Part shown: piece by piece, positions 34,779 through 42,538 of the stretch
Numbering within the stretch: position 1 is the stretch's first letter
Layout of the letters: each line of letters opens with the position of its first letter
Origin: Chloroflexota bacterium
GTDB lineage: Bacteria; Chloroflexota; Anaerolineae; Anaerolineales; Anaerolineaceae
Direction of reading: 5' to 3'
Length of the DNA stretch: 60,008 bases
NCBI GenBank assembly: GCA_023434145.1
Contig: JAEYTI010000359.1
Coordinates: forward strand, 1-60,008
Notes under the pieces: model-generated
Seen by the model: the letters and a program-made list of their open reading frames with translations, nothing else
Told to the model about the DNA's origin: nothing
The model's database searches: none
Position numbers and translations under genes: made by a program

Positions 34779-35600
34779 ATGACCAATCCTCCATACCGCC
34801 GTAAATGGGGTCTTTTTCTCGGTTTGGCAACCGCCCTGGCCTTTGCGCTGGTTTCGCAAGGGATCAATTTCGTCGTAATGCCAGGGGCGCCGCTGTTCCT
34901 ACCGCCATTTGGCGCGGTGGGCAACGTGCTATTGAGCGTGTTTCTTGGCGCGGTGGTCGGATTGCTGGCATCCTGGCCAGAGAACTTCTTTACCGGCGCC
35001 CTGCTAAGCAGCCTGGTCGGCTGGCTGGCCGTTGCGGTAGCCTCCTATTTCTCCGGGCAGACGAGCTCGGCTGTAAACAAAATCGCCGCGCTGATCATCA
35101 TCCTCATCCCCATCGTCGGCTTCTTTGTGCCATTTATGGCGCTCTTCCGCTGGATTGTGGCGCGCGAAGAAAAGCTGCACATCGAGCAGCAGCGCATGGG
35201 CGCTTCCTGGGTGCCGTCCAGGCTGCTGCTGCCCGGCCTGCTGCTGATCATCGCGGCATGGCTGGGATATTTCAACCTGTACCCGCCGCGCGGGCAGAAC
35301 GCGGTGACGCGCATGCATCAGATGATCGAGATGGCATCAGAAGCGGAGGCGCTGCCCGATCCGCTCAGCCCGCCTAATGTCACCGGTTTTCGCGAGAAGG
35401 CCACCCGTACATACACCATGCGTTGGGATCCGGACGATAGCAATCGTTTTGCCATTCCGCGCCCTTCTGGTAATGACCCTGCCTCCGCGGTCATCACCAG
35501 CTTTGATAACGGCTGGACGCTCGTCTGCATCTTCACCTCCCTCGACCGGCCACCCAACTGCCGCGGCTTCGACCGCCTGCCCGAGTTTGCCATTCCATAG
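34779..35600 (+). CDS. Multi-spanning membrane protein
   Basis: A 273-aa protein with four to five hydrophobic helices in the first 130 residues, one more at about 150-170, and an extracytoplasmic C-terminal domain of about 100 residues. That domain holds FREKATRTYTMRWDPDDSN and SFDNGWTLVCIF. Family unknown to me. ATG at 34779 follows GGAGG by ten bases. The next gene starts 11 bp downstream, so they are likely one transcript. Confidence 0.78.
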   Translation: MTNPPYRRKWGLFLGLATALAFALVSQGINFVVMPGAPLFLPPFGAVGNVLLSVFLGAVVGLLASWPENFFTGALLSSLVGWLAVAVASYFSGQTSSAVNKIAALIIILIPIVGFFVPFMALFRWIVAREEKLHIEQQRMGASWVPSRLLLPGLLLIIAAWLGYFNLYPPRGQNAVTRMHQMIEMASEAEALPDPLSPPNVTGFREKATRTYTMRWDPDDSNRFAIPRPSGNDPASAVITSFDNGWTLVCIFTSLDRPPNCRGFDRLPEFAIP

Positions 35601-35611
35601 AGGCATGCACC

Positions 35612-36223
35612 ATGGATCAACTTGAGATCACATTCTTGCGCCACGGGCGCTCGCGCGCTGACGATGAAGGCGTGATGGAAGGTCGCTACGACTCTCCACT
35701 AACCGAAGCCGGGCAGGCCCAGGCCCGCGCGCGTGGAACGGAGTGGATGCAGCGCGGGGTTCAGTTTGACCAGGTGATCTGTTCTACGCTGGCGCGCGCC
35801 CGCACCACCGCAGAGATCGTGGCGGGCATCCTCGGCTCGCCTTTGGAAGCTGACCCGGCCTGGATGGAAATGGATAACGGCCTGCTCTCCGGCCTGAGTT
35901 TCGCGGAAGCAGACCAACGCTTCCCCAAGCAGGTTTTCTTCAATCCGTATGATCGCAAAGGCAGAACTGGTGAAAGCGATGTGGACCTGCACACCCGCGC
36001 GGCGCTGGCCCTGCAAAACGTTGTACGCAGAGGGCCATGTCGGTACCTGGTCGTTGCGCATGGGGGCATTCTCAACGCGGCTCTGCGGGTAATCGCTGGC
36101 GCGCCGCACCCGGTTAACTTTCATGGCGTGTGGTTTGCCTTCGGCGATCTGGGCTACGCGCGCTTTACCTACAACCCCGCCGGGCACCGCTGGACCATGC
36201 GAGCGTTCTGCGGGGGATTCTAA
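35612..36223 (+). CDS. Histidine-phosphatase-family protein
   Basis: A 203-aa phosphatase of the phosphoglycerate-mutase-like branch. The catalytic LRHGRS is at the N-terminus, ICSTLARARTTAEIV is the second conserved stretch, and VVAHGGI carries the second catalytic His. The usual N-terminal RHG-E/Q pattern supports phosphatase rather than mutase activity. Substrate unknown. Confidence 0.9.
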   Translation: MDQLEITFLRHGRSRADDEGVMEGRYDSPLTEAGQAQARARGTEWMQRGVQFDQVICSTLARARTTAEIVAGILGSPLEADPAWMEMDNGLLSGLSFAEADQRFPKQVFFNPYDRKGRTGESDVDLHTRAALALQNVVRRGPCRYLVVAHGGILNAALRVIAGAPHPVNFHGVWFAFGDLGYARFTYNPAGHRWTMRAFCGGF

Positions 36224-36244
36224 GCCGCGCCACAGCCAATATCG

Positions 36245-36826
36245 CTATTGCCCAGAAAGTGCTTGCTCAATGGGCAGGCCGTTGAGGTAAATCTGCACCT
36301 CGCGCACCTGCGGGAACTGGAGCGCCGCCGCTTCGAGTTGTGCGACCATGCGCGGGTTGTCGCACACGCCGCCCAGGCTGTAGGTACCTTCCAGGCGTAT
36401 CTCGGCAAACCCATTCTCGTTTAACGTGGCCGACGCAACCAGCAGGTTCGAAGCGTGCAGGGCGTTATACAACCCCTGCGGCCCCACACGCTCGTCACGG
36501 ATGGCAAACAGCGCGGAATACGCCGATACTAACGGGTCATTACCTGCGGGAACGGCCGTTCCTACCGCCACCAGCGAATCGTTGCAGCCAATTGGCGTAC
36601 CCGATTGCCCCGCATCTTCTAGCTTTACAAGGAACACATCCACTGTATCGGCCGGTGAGGTGGGAGGGTTGGTGGCCCCTGTGGGCGGAACCACGCTGGT
36701 TATGGTGGCTTCTATCTCAGGCGACGTAGGAGTCGTAGGAGGGCCAGGGGTTGCAAAAACCGGGATATTGCACGCCAGGCTCACAGCCGTCAATACGAGG
36801 AGACCAAGCAGAATCTTTGCTTTCAT
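36245..36826 (-). CDS. Lipoprotein with GerMN-like domain
   Basis: A 193-aa exported protein. The signal sequence MKAKILLGLLVLTAVSLAC ends in a likely lipidation Cys. After a Thr/Pro linker there is a GerMN-type domain (VDVFLVKLEDAG, ALHASNLLVASATLNENGFA, FPQVREVQIYLNGLP), a fold found in spore-germination and envelope proteins. Nothing else here suggests sporulation, so a general envelope role is likely. It is convergent with the phosphatase gene, with 21 bp between the stops. Confidence 0.75.
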   Translation of the reverse strand: MKAKILLGLLVLTAVSLACNIPVFATPGPPTTPTSPEIEATITSVVPPTGATNPPTSPADTVDVFLVKLEDAGQSGTPIGCNDSLVAVGTAVPAGNDPLVSAYSALFAIRDERVGPQGLYNALHASNLLVASATLNENGFAEIRLEGTYSLGGVCDNPRMVAQLEAAALQFPQVREVQIYLNGLPIEQALSGQ

Positions 36827-36970
36827 ACCAATATCATACACCCCTTTTATCGAGCAGTTTCGGGCTTCGGACCTCAAGAGCCCCTCTCCGACTCGCGCAA
36901 GCGGTGGGGTCAGCCATCGTTTGGCTGATCCCACCGCTGCTGCTTATCCAATTTCTCGGTTGCTGTCGAA

Positions 36971-38071
36971 TTACTGCTGGCCACCCTGCACCAGGCGGAT
37001 GTTCGAGCCGGTGCTATCGGTGCGCAGTTCGTAGTTCTGGCCGCCCGCGCTGAAGGAGATGCGATAGCCAGGGGTTGCGACCTGCGCACAGTTGGTGTCT
37101 CCCTGTGCCAGACCCAAACAGGCATCCGGCCAGGTTTCCACCGTCACCGAGGTTAAGGCGACCTGGTTCAACGGTACGTTCAACGTCTGGCCAAGGAATT
37201 GCGACGCAAGGTTGATCACCTGGTCGAGGCCCACGCGCAAGCCGCCGCCATCCGCGCCACCACCCTGGTTGGAGCCACCGCTGCCGGTCCCGCCGGTATT
37301 ACCTCCGGTGCTGCCACCCTGGTTACTGCCAGACCCTGTACCATCCTGATTGTTCCCTGTCCCCGTGCCGGTACCGCCCTGGTTATTGCCAGTGCCAGCG
37401 CCGCTGCCGAGGAAAATGCTGGGGTCAGCATTCTGATTCCAGCGCACGTTGTTCCCAGTCGTATCGGTGTGGATCATATACAGATTACCATTGGAACGCG
37501 CAACCACCTGCCAACCGGGGGTAATTGCCTGCGAGCACATTTCACCCTGGCTGGATAGGTCAAGACAGCCATTTTGGAAGTCAATCTGCTGGGCGAAAAG
37601 GAATTCCACATCGCCGCCCGCGCCACCAGACTCCTGCGTGACAAACTGTGAGATGTTATTCTGCAGGTTCTGGCTCAGGCCAAACTGCGAACCGCTGGGG
37701 CTGGGAGCCGTATTGCCGCCCGAACCGCCCTGACCACCAATAATCCCACCAGGACTCCCGGTACCGCCGGTGCCAGTGCCGCCCTGGTTGCTTCCAGCAC
37801 CACCCTGATTATTGCCAGAATCCGTGCCACCAGTGCCGTCCGTTCCTCCTGTGTCGCCCTGTCCGGTGCCGGTTCCGCCAGTGCCACCGGTATCACCCTG
37901 ACCAGAATCACCCGGCATGGCCGTACCCCCCTGGCCGGAATCGCCTGGCATGGCGGTTCCACCCTGGGGATCCGGCCCAGTCTGCGGGATCACCGGGGTG
38001 ACCGGCGCGCAGGCTGCCACAAGCAGTACCACAATGAGCGATACGAAGGGTATATACTTTCGTAAGCGCAT
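36971..38071 (-). CDS. Gly-rich lipoprotein with two CLGL-type repeats
   Basis: A 366-aa exported protein. The signal MRLRKYIPFVSLIVVLLVAA is followed by Cys21 (lipobox VAAC) and, seven residues later, IPQTG. Two long Gly/Asn/Gln/Thr-rich linkers separate two related domains. The C-terminal copy has WPDACLGLAQGDTNCAQV, then ATPGYRISF and YELRTDSTGSN; the first copy is a divergent version (QNGCLDLSSQGEMCSQAITP, MIHTDTTGNN). The paired Cys could form disulphides outside the cell. Function unknown. Confidence 0.78.
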   Translation of the reverse strand: MRLRKYIPFVSLIVVLLVAACAPVTPVIPQTGPDPQGGTAMPGDSGQGGTAMPGDSGQGDTGGTGGTGTGQGDTGGTDGTGGTDSGNNQGGAGSNQGGTGTGGTGSPGGIIGGQGGSGGNTAPSPSGSQFGLSQNLQNNISQFVTQESGGAGGDVEFLFAQQIDFQNGCLDLSSQGEMCSQAITPGWQVVARSNGNLYMIHTDTTGNNVRWNQNADPSIFLGSGAGTGNNQGGTGTGTGNNQDGTGSGSNQGGSTGGNTGGTGSGGSNQGGGADGGGLRVGLDQVINLASQFLGQTLNVPLNQVALTSVTVETWPDACLGLAQGDTNCAQVATPGYRISFSAGGQNYELRTDSTGSNIRLVQGGQQ

Positions 38072-38276
38072 TCTCAACCGTTTTCCTTTCCGTTGCCCGA
38101 ACATTTCCCGATTTTCTGTTCCCACGGTCGCCTGGTGAGCGCCCCGACCGGCAACGTAAGGTCAAGACGCCGCACGGCACGCATGGGCGTATAAGCGGAT
38201 TATAGAAGGTTCGGAGAAGCGCCCGTAGACCGGGAAACCCATCTCAAAAAGGCGGGTTTTCCCGTACAACTTTCGT

Positions 38277-38282
38277 TATAAT
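38277..38282 (+). promoter_or_regulatory. -10 box for the 38304 gene
   Basis: TATAAT lies 21 bp before the ATG, with AGAGG in between. An imperfect hairpin (38231-38264, CGGGAAACCC with GGGTTTTCCCG) stands just upstream. The other 150 bp of this divergent gap hold nothing I recognise. Confidence 0.55.
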
Positions 38283-38303
38283 TTGTGTAGAGGAACGCAC
38301 ACT

Positions 38304-38690
38304 ATGCCCGACAAAACAAAACGACCCGGCAACATCCTCTGGCTTTGCCTGCTGCTGGCGACCGGAGCGGCTGCCTTTACCGCCTTCGGAATCTGGCTGC
38401 TGTTCGGCGGCGTTCTCGGCACCGGGGTACTCGCGCTCGTCATCGGCGCGCTGATGGCAGCCGCCGCGCTGGGCTTATACTACCAAAAGCGCTGGGGCGT
38501 GGCTATCTTTGGCCTGCTGGCAGTGCTTGGCTCGATCAATCACATGGTGAACGTGGTCGCCCGCTATCCAGCAGAGGCGCTTCAACAGCCAGTGGCGATT
38601 GCCTCGGCAGCGGTGAGCCTCTTATTCGCTATCTTCATCCCCGCAGCCCTGCTCTACCTGACCCTGCTGCTCTGGCGGCAGAGCAGTTAA
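38304..38690 (+). CDS. Small integral membrane protein
   Basis: A 128-aa protein with four hydrophobic helices (about residues 12-34, 38-60, 66-85, 96-122) and short charged loops. No motif gives a function. Own promoter box and AGAGG site. It converges on the nucleotidyltransferase gene with 3 bp between stops. Confidence 0.75.
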   Translation: MPDKTKRPGNILWLCLLLATGAAAFTAFGIWLLFGGVLGTGVLALVIGALMAAAALGLYYQKRWGVAIFGLLAVLGSINHMVNVVARYPAEALQQPVAIASAAVSLLFAIFIPAALLYLTLLLWRQSS

Positions 38691-38693
38691 ACC

Positions 38694-39464
38694 TTACAGC
38701 GATAGGATCTCCACCACCTGGGCGCGAGCATCACCCGGCGCGCCGAGGAACTGCACACGTTCGCACAGCTCCAGCAGCCGCTCGGATTGTTCTTGCTGCG
38801 TAACGTACAGCCGGTCGGGGATCGCGTCGCCGCGGATCTCGTGCAGCCGTTCCAAATCCTCCACAACCCCGGTTACCTGATCGAGCAAGGCCTGTACCGG
38901 CCGCCCCTGCCCGCGCACGATGTATTTGGCTGTCACCGCTGCCATCATCCAAAAGAAGGCCGTCCGTTCAGAGATCTTCTCAGCACGCTCATCGGCATTG
39001 AGCGGCTCGACCGGCTCGGGTTCCTGAACCGGTACGCCAGCCTTGTCAAACAGAAGCCGCGATTCTGCAGCTCGCTGGGCAGAAGAGAGCGGCACCAGTG
39101 TCCAATCGATAATCACTGCCGGCTCGCGGTACAGCACCGCCGAAAACGATCCAGTCGGTGGCGCATTGTGATGGTTTTCGTGGATATTTGCCGGTTCGCC
39201 AACCTTGCGGAAAAGGGCCAGGCGTGCCGGGCTGCTGCCCACTGAGGTTAGCGGATGGCGATCACATAGTTCTGCGCTGTTTTGGTCGTAAACCGCGATG
39301 ACCAGGTCGATGTCGCTAAACGAATCATGATCGCCGCGACCAATACTACCAACCAGCCAGGCTGCCGCAAAGCGCGGATCGGCTTCTAACGAGCGTGCTG
39401 CCCGCCGCAGCATATCGTCGCGAGCGGCGGCGTAGACTTCTCGCGCATACAGCGGGCCGGTCAT
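38694..39464 (-). CDS. Nucleotidyltransferase-domain protein
   Basis: A 256-aa protein of the pol-beta nucleotidyltransferase superfamily. The motif LVGSIGRGDHDSFSDIDLVI carries the GS and the two metal-binding Asp residues; a third acidic residue is likely in VIIDWTLV. The C-terminal half is helical, as in aminoglycoside adenylyltransferase-like proteins. Substrate unknown; drug modification is possible but not shown. Confidence 0.82.
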   Translation of the reverse strand: MTGPLYAREVYAAARDDMLRRAARSLEADPRFAAAWLVGSIGRGDHDSFSDIDLVIAVYDQNSAELCDRHPLTSVGSSPARLALFRKVGEPANIHENHHNAPPTGSFSAVLYREPAVIIDWTLVPLSSAQRAAESRLLFDKAGVPVQEPEPVEPLNADERAEKISERTAFFWMMAAVTAKYIVRGQGRPVQALLDQVTGVVEDLERLHEIRGDAIPDRLYVTQQEQSERLLELCERVQFLGAPGDARAQVVEILSL

Positions 39465-39772
39465 GGCTGCTCCTGCGCTGCCCGCGCCGGGTGGTGCGTG
39501 TGTTGTGCTTCTGTCAATCCTTCACGTGCAGGGAACATCCATCCTCCTCAGACGCCGGCCTTCCACAACTCGATTCAACAACAGAGTGTCACCGGCGTGT
39601 GACGCTTTAATCCTAACATCCATTTCACAAAACAGATATGGTTCTTGACAGGGAAATCAGGACTCACAAAGTCGAGCACTTTGTGAAAGTCCCATCCAGA
39701 GGGCCATCCCCCAACCCCTGCCTGCGCTTGCTCCGCAAGCTGGAAGGGAGGAAAAGATTTTCGCTCTTTATG

Positions 39773-39838
39773 GTTTCAAGGAGTTTGGATGTCACAGGGG
39801 GTGATTCCACGCCCTGTGACATCCAAACTCCTTGAAAC
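39773..39838. repeat. Perfect 27-bp hairpin within element A
   Basis: Arms 39773-39799 and 39812-39838 pair perfectly around a 12-nt loop. Confidence 0.95.
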
Positions 39839-39858
39839 TACATATGAGCCAAGATTTT

Positions 39859-39899
39859 TTGGGATATCAGTGGCCACGTTGCGGCCACTGATATCCCAA
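39859..39899. repeat. Perfect 17-bp hairpin within element A
   Basis: Arms 39859-39875 and 39883-39899 pair perfectly around ACGTTGC; the inner part GCC..GTTGCGGC resembles the tip of the hairpin in element B. Confidence 0.93.
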
Positions 39900-39961
39900 C
39901 CCCCAATAAAAGGGAAGAACTTTGTGAAAACCGTGAAGGAATTTTGCGAATCTCATTCTTG

Positions 39962-39989
39962 TTGTATTTTGATCTTATTTATCTATAAT
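39962..39989 (+). promoter_or_regulatory. Promoter for the 40031 gene
   Basis: TTGTAT (39962-39967), 16-bp spacer, perfect TATAAT (39984-39989) in a locally AT-rich stretch, just downstream of repeat element A. Confidence 0.7.
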
Positions 39990-40030
39990 GAGAGTGCGTT
40001 GATCGCGTTTGCAAGAAACAGGTGAAAAAA

Positions 40031-40951
40031 ATGAATAGCCAACGGGATGCAGAACAGCTTTTTCGCGAGCTGCATGAGGCTCGGGCGAATGAATATGACC
40101 AGGACGTGAGCCGGTGGAAAGAAATACTGGCACGCGAACAGGAGCAATTAAAGGCCGATGAGGCCGAAATCCGCGAGAGCCTGAAGCGCTCGGGCACGGA
40201 CGTGGATCTACTCGACAAGCGCGCGCTGCGCGCTAAGGATGCGACCGCCGTTTTTCTGCGCGAAACCCGCGCCCGTCTGGCAGACCGTGCCAGCCTGCGC
40301 GCCGAAGACTTCAAAAACCGCGCCGTACTTTCCAGCCTGGGGGATGGCTGCCGGACCAACGTTTCTCCGTTCACCACAGCCATTGTCGCCGCGGACCCGG
40401 GCAAAATCTCGCACATCGAGGGACAGATCAGCGGTGGCTGGGTTTTCCCAAACAATCCCGGGCAGATCAATATCAAAGACTCAGACTCCGGCGAGGGTTG
40501 GGGCTGCTGGGCCACTGCCTACCCTCCCCCGGTGACGGCCAACGTCTACTATTACTTCATCCCAGACCGAACGGCCACCTGGGAGCTTTCCGCGGTGACC
40601 GTCTTCCACGGCTTCTACATTGCCAAAGCGGATGATGGCGTTCTGACCTGCAAGCGGGCAAAAGCACGCCTGCACGCCCGTATCAAGGCCTACCAGTATT
40701 ACTGGCAGGGCGAGCGCACCTACAAGCTGATCGACATCAACGACGGCGATATCAACGAGACGCGCAATTACGACTCCACCCAATTCCTGTGGACAACCGC
40801 CGGTCTGCGCGGCGGTGACCCGGTGCTGGTGCAGTTGGAAGTCTGGGTTGAGGCGATTGCCAGCGGCGGCGGCTCATATTCCGAGGTGAACTTCTCAGAC
40901 GGCGCAGCCAATTACATCGAGCCGCTGTTCCTCTCGGTCCAGCCCTTGTAA
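40031..40951 (+). CDS. Unknown protein: coiled coil plus beta-rich domain
   Basis: A 306-aa cytoplasmic-looking protein. Residues 1-95 are strongly charged and helical, likely a coiled coil (for example AREQEQLKADEAEIRESLKR). Residues 120-306 look like a beta-sandwich with many aromatic residues (WGCWATAYPPPVTANVYYYF, AYQYYWQGERTYKLIDIN). I recognise no family. ATG at 40031 follows AGGTGA; a GTG at 40022 is an alternative. It sits alone with its own promoter next to a mobile-looking repeat. Confidence 0.7.
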   Translation: MNSQRDAEQLFRELHEARANEYDQDVSRWKEILAREQEQLKADEAEIRESLKRSGTDVDLLDKRALRAKDATAVFLRETRARLADRASLRAEDFKNRAVLSSLGDGCRTNVSPFTTAIVAADPGKISHIEGQISGGWVFPNNPGQINIKDSDSGEGWGCWATAYPPPVTANVYYYFIPDRTATWELSAVTVFHGFYIAKADDGVLTCKRAKARLHARIKAYQYYWQGERTYKLIDINDGDINETRNYDSTQFLWTTAGLRGGDPVLVQLEVWVEAIASGGGSYSEVNFSDGAANYIEPLFLSVQPL

Positions 40952-40960
40952 CCCCGGATG

Positions 40961-41003
40961 AATTTGACCGTGGAATTGGCATGGCGAATTCCACGGTCAA
41001 ATT
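40961..41003. repeat. Perfect 17-bp hairpin between convergent genes
   Basis: Arms 40961-40977 and 40987-41003 pair perfectly around a 9-nt loop. The right arm touches the stop codon of the minus-strand YcaQ-type gene; a bidirectional terminator role is plausible. Confidence 0.93.
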
Positions 41004-42253
41004 TAAATCTTTATCGCTGCGCGCAGCTTCTCCGGCATCACTTGCGCGTCGATCTGTTCCGCGCCAGCGAAGCGCGCAAAACGTTCCAGCCCGCGTGCCA
41101 GTGCCTCCGCGAAGGCCGAGTCGTTCTCCGGCGCGTCCGGTTCCAGCCAGAAACCCAGCACCCGCAGGGTCTTGCTGGCTCGGTCTAACCGCGGATCGAG
41201 CCGTCCAACCAGCCGGTCGCCGTAAAGAAAGGGTATGGTGTAGTAGCCCCAGCGGCGAAGCTCCACCGGCTTGTACACCTCCCAGATGTACTCGAAGCCA
41301 AACAGGTTCTTGGCCCGCCCGCGCGCGCTGACGATCTCCAGTGGGGCGAGGATGGTTACCTCTTCATCGGTCGAGATGACCGGCTTCCAATCCTCCGGCA
41401 TGCCGCCCGCTTCCAGCAGATCCAGCCGGCCGCGATCCTCGCCGGGAGCATAGTGGATCTCCTTCCAGCCCTCCACCTGCACCGGCAGGGCATCGCCCTG
41501 CTCCACCAGCCGGTCCAGCCATGCCTGGGCAGCCATCTTATCGATCTTTCGCATCAGGAAGTCACCCACAGTATTCGCGAATCCCCGCTCGCGCACCAGC
41601 CCATAAAAGCGCAGCGACTTCCCCGCGAAATAGCGCTCCGCATCCTCCAGTGAAGCCTCATATAGATATTCTGGCGGCGCAACGTTTTCGCGGAAGTCAT
41701 ACACGCGCTCGAAGCGCTCACGGTGGTGCACCATTACCTCGCCGGTGATCCACATGGCGTACAGCGCCAGCGATGACTCCTTGCGCCCGCGGTAGTTGCC
41801 TTTCACCGTCGATGGGCCGTCAAAATCGCGGTTGCCCAGCGGCCCGCGCTCGCGGATTGCCGCGCGCACCGAATCGAGCAGATCTGAGTTCTTCGCAGCG
41901 AAATCCGCCCAGCGCCCGTGCGATTTGAAATACTTCATATGCAAGTGCCAGTACGGCAGCTCTTCCATCGGATAGAAGAACAGCGAGCCGCCGTAATCAA
42001 AGAAGCGGCGCTCTCCGTGCATCAATTCTTCCACATAGCTGGGCTGATAGTCGGCCACGCGAGAATGCAAGACGATATCGTGACTGCGCGCGATCACATT
42101 GAGCGGGTCGAGCTGTACGGCCTCGCACGCGCGGATGGCCTGTTCGGTGCCGGCTTTGCCTTGCCATCGACGTCCGGGCCACAGGCCCTGCCGGCCCATC
42201 ACGTAGCGGCGTGCGGTCTGCTTGGAGATTTGGATTGGCTGGTGTGTGCTCAT
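41003..42253 (-). CDS. YcaQ/AlkZ-like DNA glycosylase (HTH_42 family)
   Basis: A 416-aa winged-helix glycosylase family; YcaQ and AlkZ unhook interstrand DNA crosslinks or remove alkylated bases. AVQLDPLNVIARSHD holds the Gln-x-Asp pair used for catalysis in the YcaQ type (AlkZ has Gln-x-Gln). Further family stretches are MHGERRFFDYGGSLFFYPME and RWGYYTIPFLYGDRLVGRLD. The start MSTHQPIQ at 42253 is chosen because upstream frame runs into the palindromic repeat. Repair is the likely job, together with the Mug gene elsewhere in the window. Confidence 0.87.
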   Translation of the reverse strand: MSTHQPIQISKQTARRYVMGRQGLWPGRRWQGKAGTEQAIRACEAVQLDPLNVIARSHDIVLHSRVADYQPSYVEELMHGERRFFDYGGSLFFYPMEELPYWHLHMKYFKSHGRWADFAAKNSDLLDSVRAAIRERGPLGNRDFDGPSTVKGNYRGRKESSLALYAMWITGEVMVHHRERFERVYDFRENVAPPEYLYEASLEDAERYFAGKSLRFYGLVRERGFANTVGDFLMRKIDKMAAQAWLDRLVEQGDALPVQVEGWKEIHYAPGEDRGRLDLLEAGGMPEDWKPVISTDEEVTILAPLEIVSARGRAKNLFGFEYIWEVYKPVELRRWGYYTIPFLYGDRLVGRLDPRLDRASKTLRVLGFWLEPDAPENDSAFAEALARGLERFARFAGAEQIDAQVMPEKLRAAIKI

Positions 42254-42337
42254 AGAGAAATTGTACAGGAAATTTGTTCTAGGAGATAAGAAAATTGCCG
42301 GGTTTGTAGGTTTCCTACAAAATCCGTAAATCTGCGA

Positions 42338-42523
42338 GCGCCAAGAACGCCTCACCCCCGGCCCCTTTCCATTTCTTTCGAAATGGAGAGGGGTGCCTTG
42401 TTCCGCCCAGGTATGGGTTTGCAAGGCACCCCTCTCTGGTTTTGCGGGATCAGCTCACTACAATCAACGTACCATTACAACAGCAAAGCTGGAGAGGGGC
42501 TGGGGGTGAGGCGTCTTTGGCGC
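42338..42523. repeat. Nested palindromic repeat with CCTCACCCCCGGCCCCT arms
   Basis: Outer arms 42338-42370 and 42491-42523 are 33 bp with four mismatches; an inner perfect 15-bp stem (42386-42400 with 42422-42436) encloses a 21-nt loop, and CCATTTCTTTCGAAATGG makes a small side hairpin. The GC-rich outer sequence recalls repeats that are common in GC-rich Chloroflexota and cyanobacteria. It fills most of the gap between the YcaQ-type start and the lpdA stop. Confidence 0.85.
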
Positions 42524-42538
42524 GGGCAAATTCACGCG

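Larger units (their letters stand above)
39663..39932. repeat. Composite repeat element, copy A
   Basis: The left 93 bp (39663-39755) match 52256-52348 closely by eye, including the stretch TCACAAAG...CTTTGTGAA, CCATCCAGAGGGCCATCCCC and a GCTTGCTCCGCAAGC hairpin. The right end (39905-39932, AAAAGGGAAG then AACTTTGTGAAAA) also matches copy B. Between the conserved ends lie two hairpins unrelated in sequence to the one in copy B. The gap 39465-40030 holds this element and a promoter. Confidence 0.8.
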
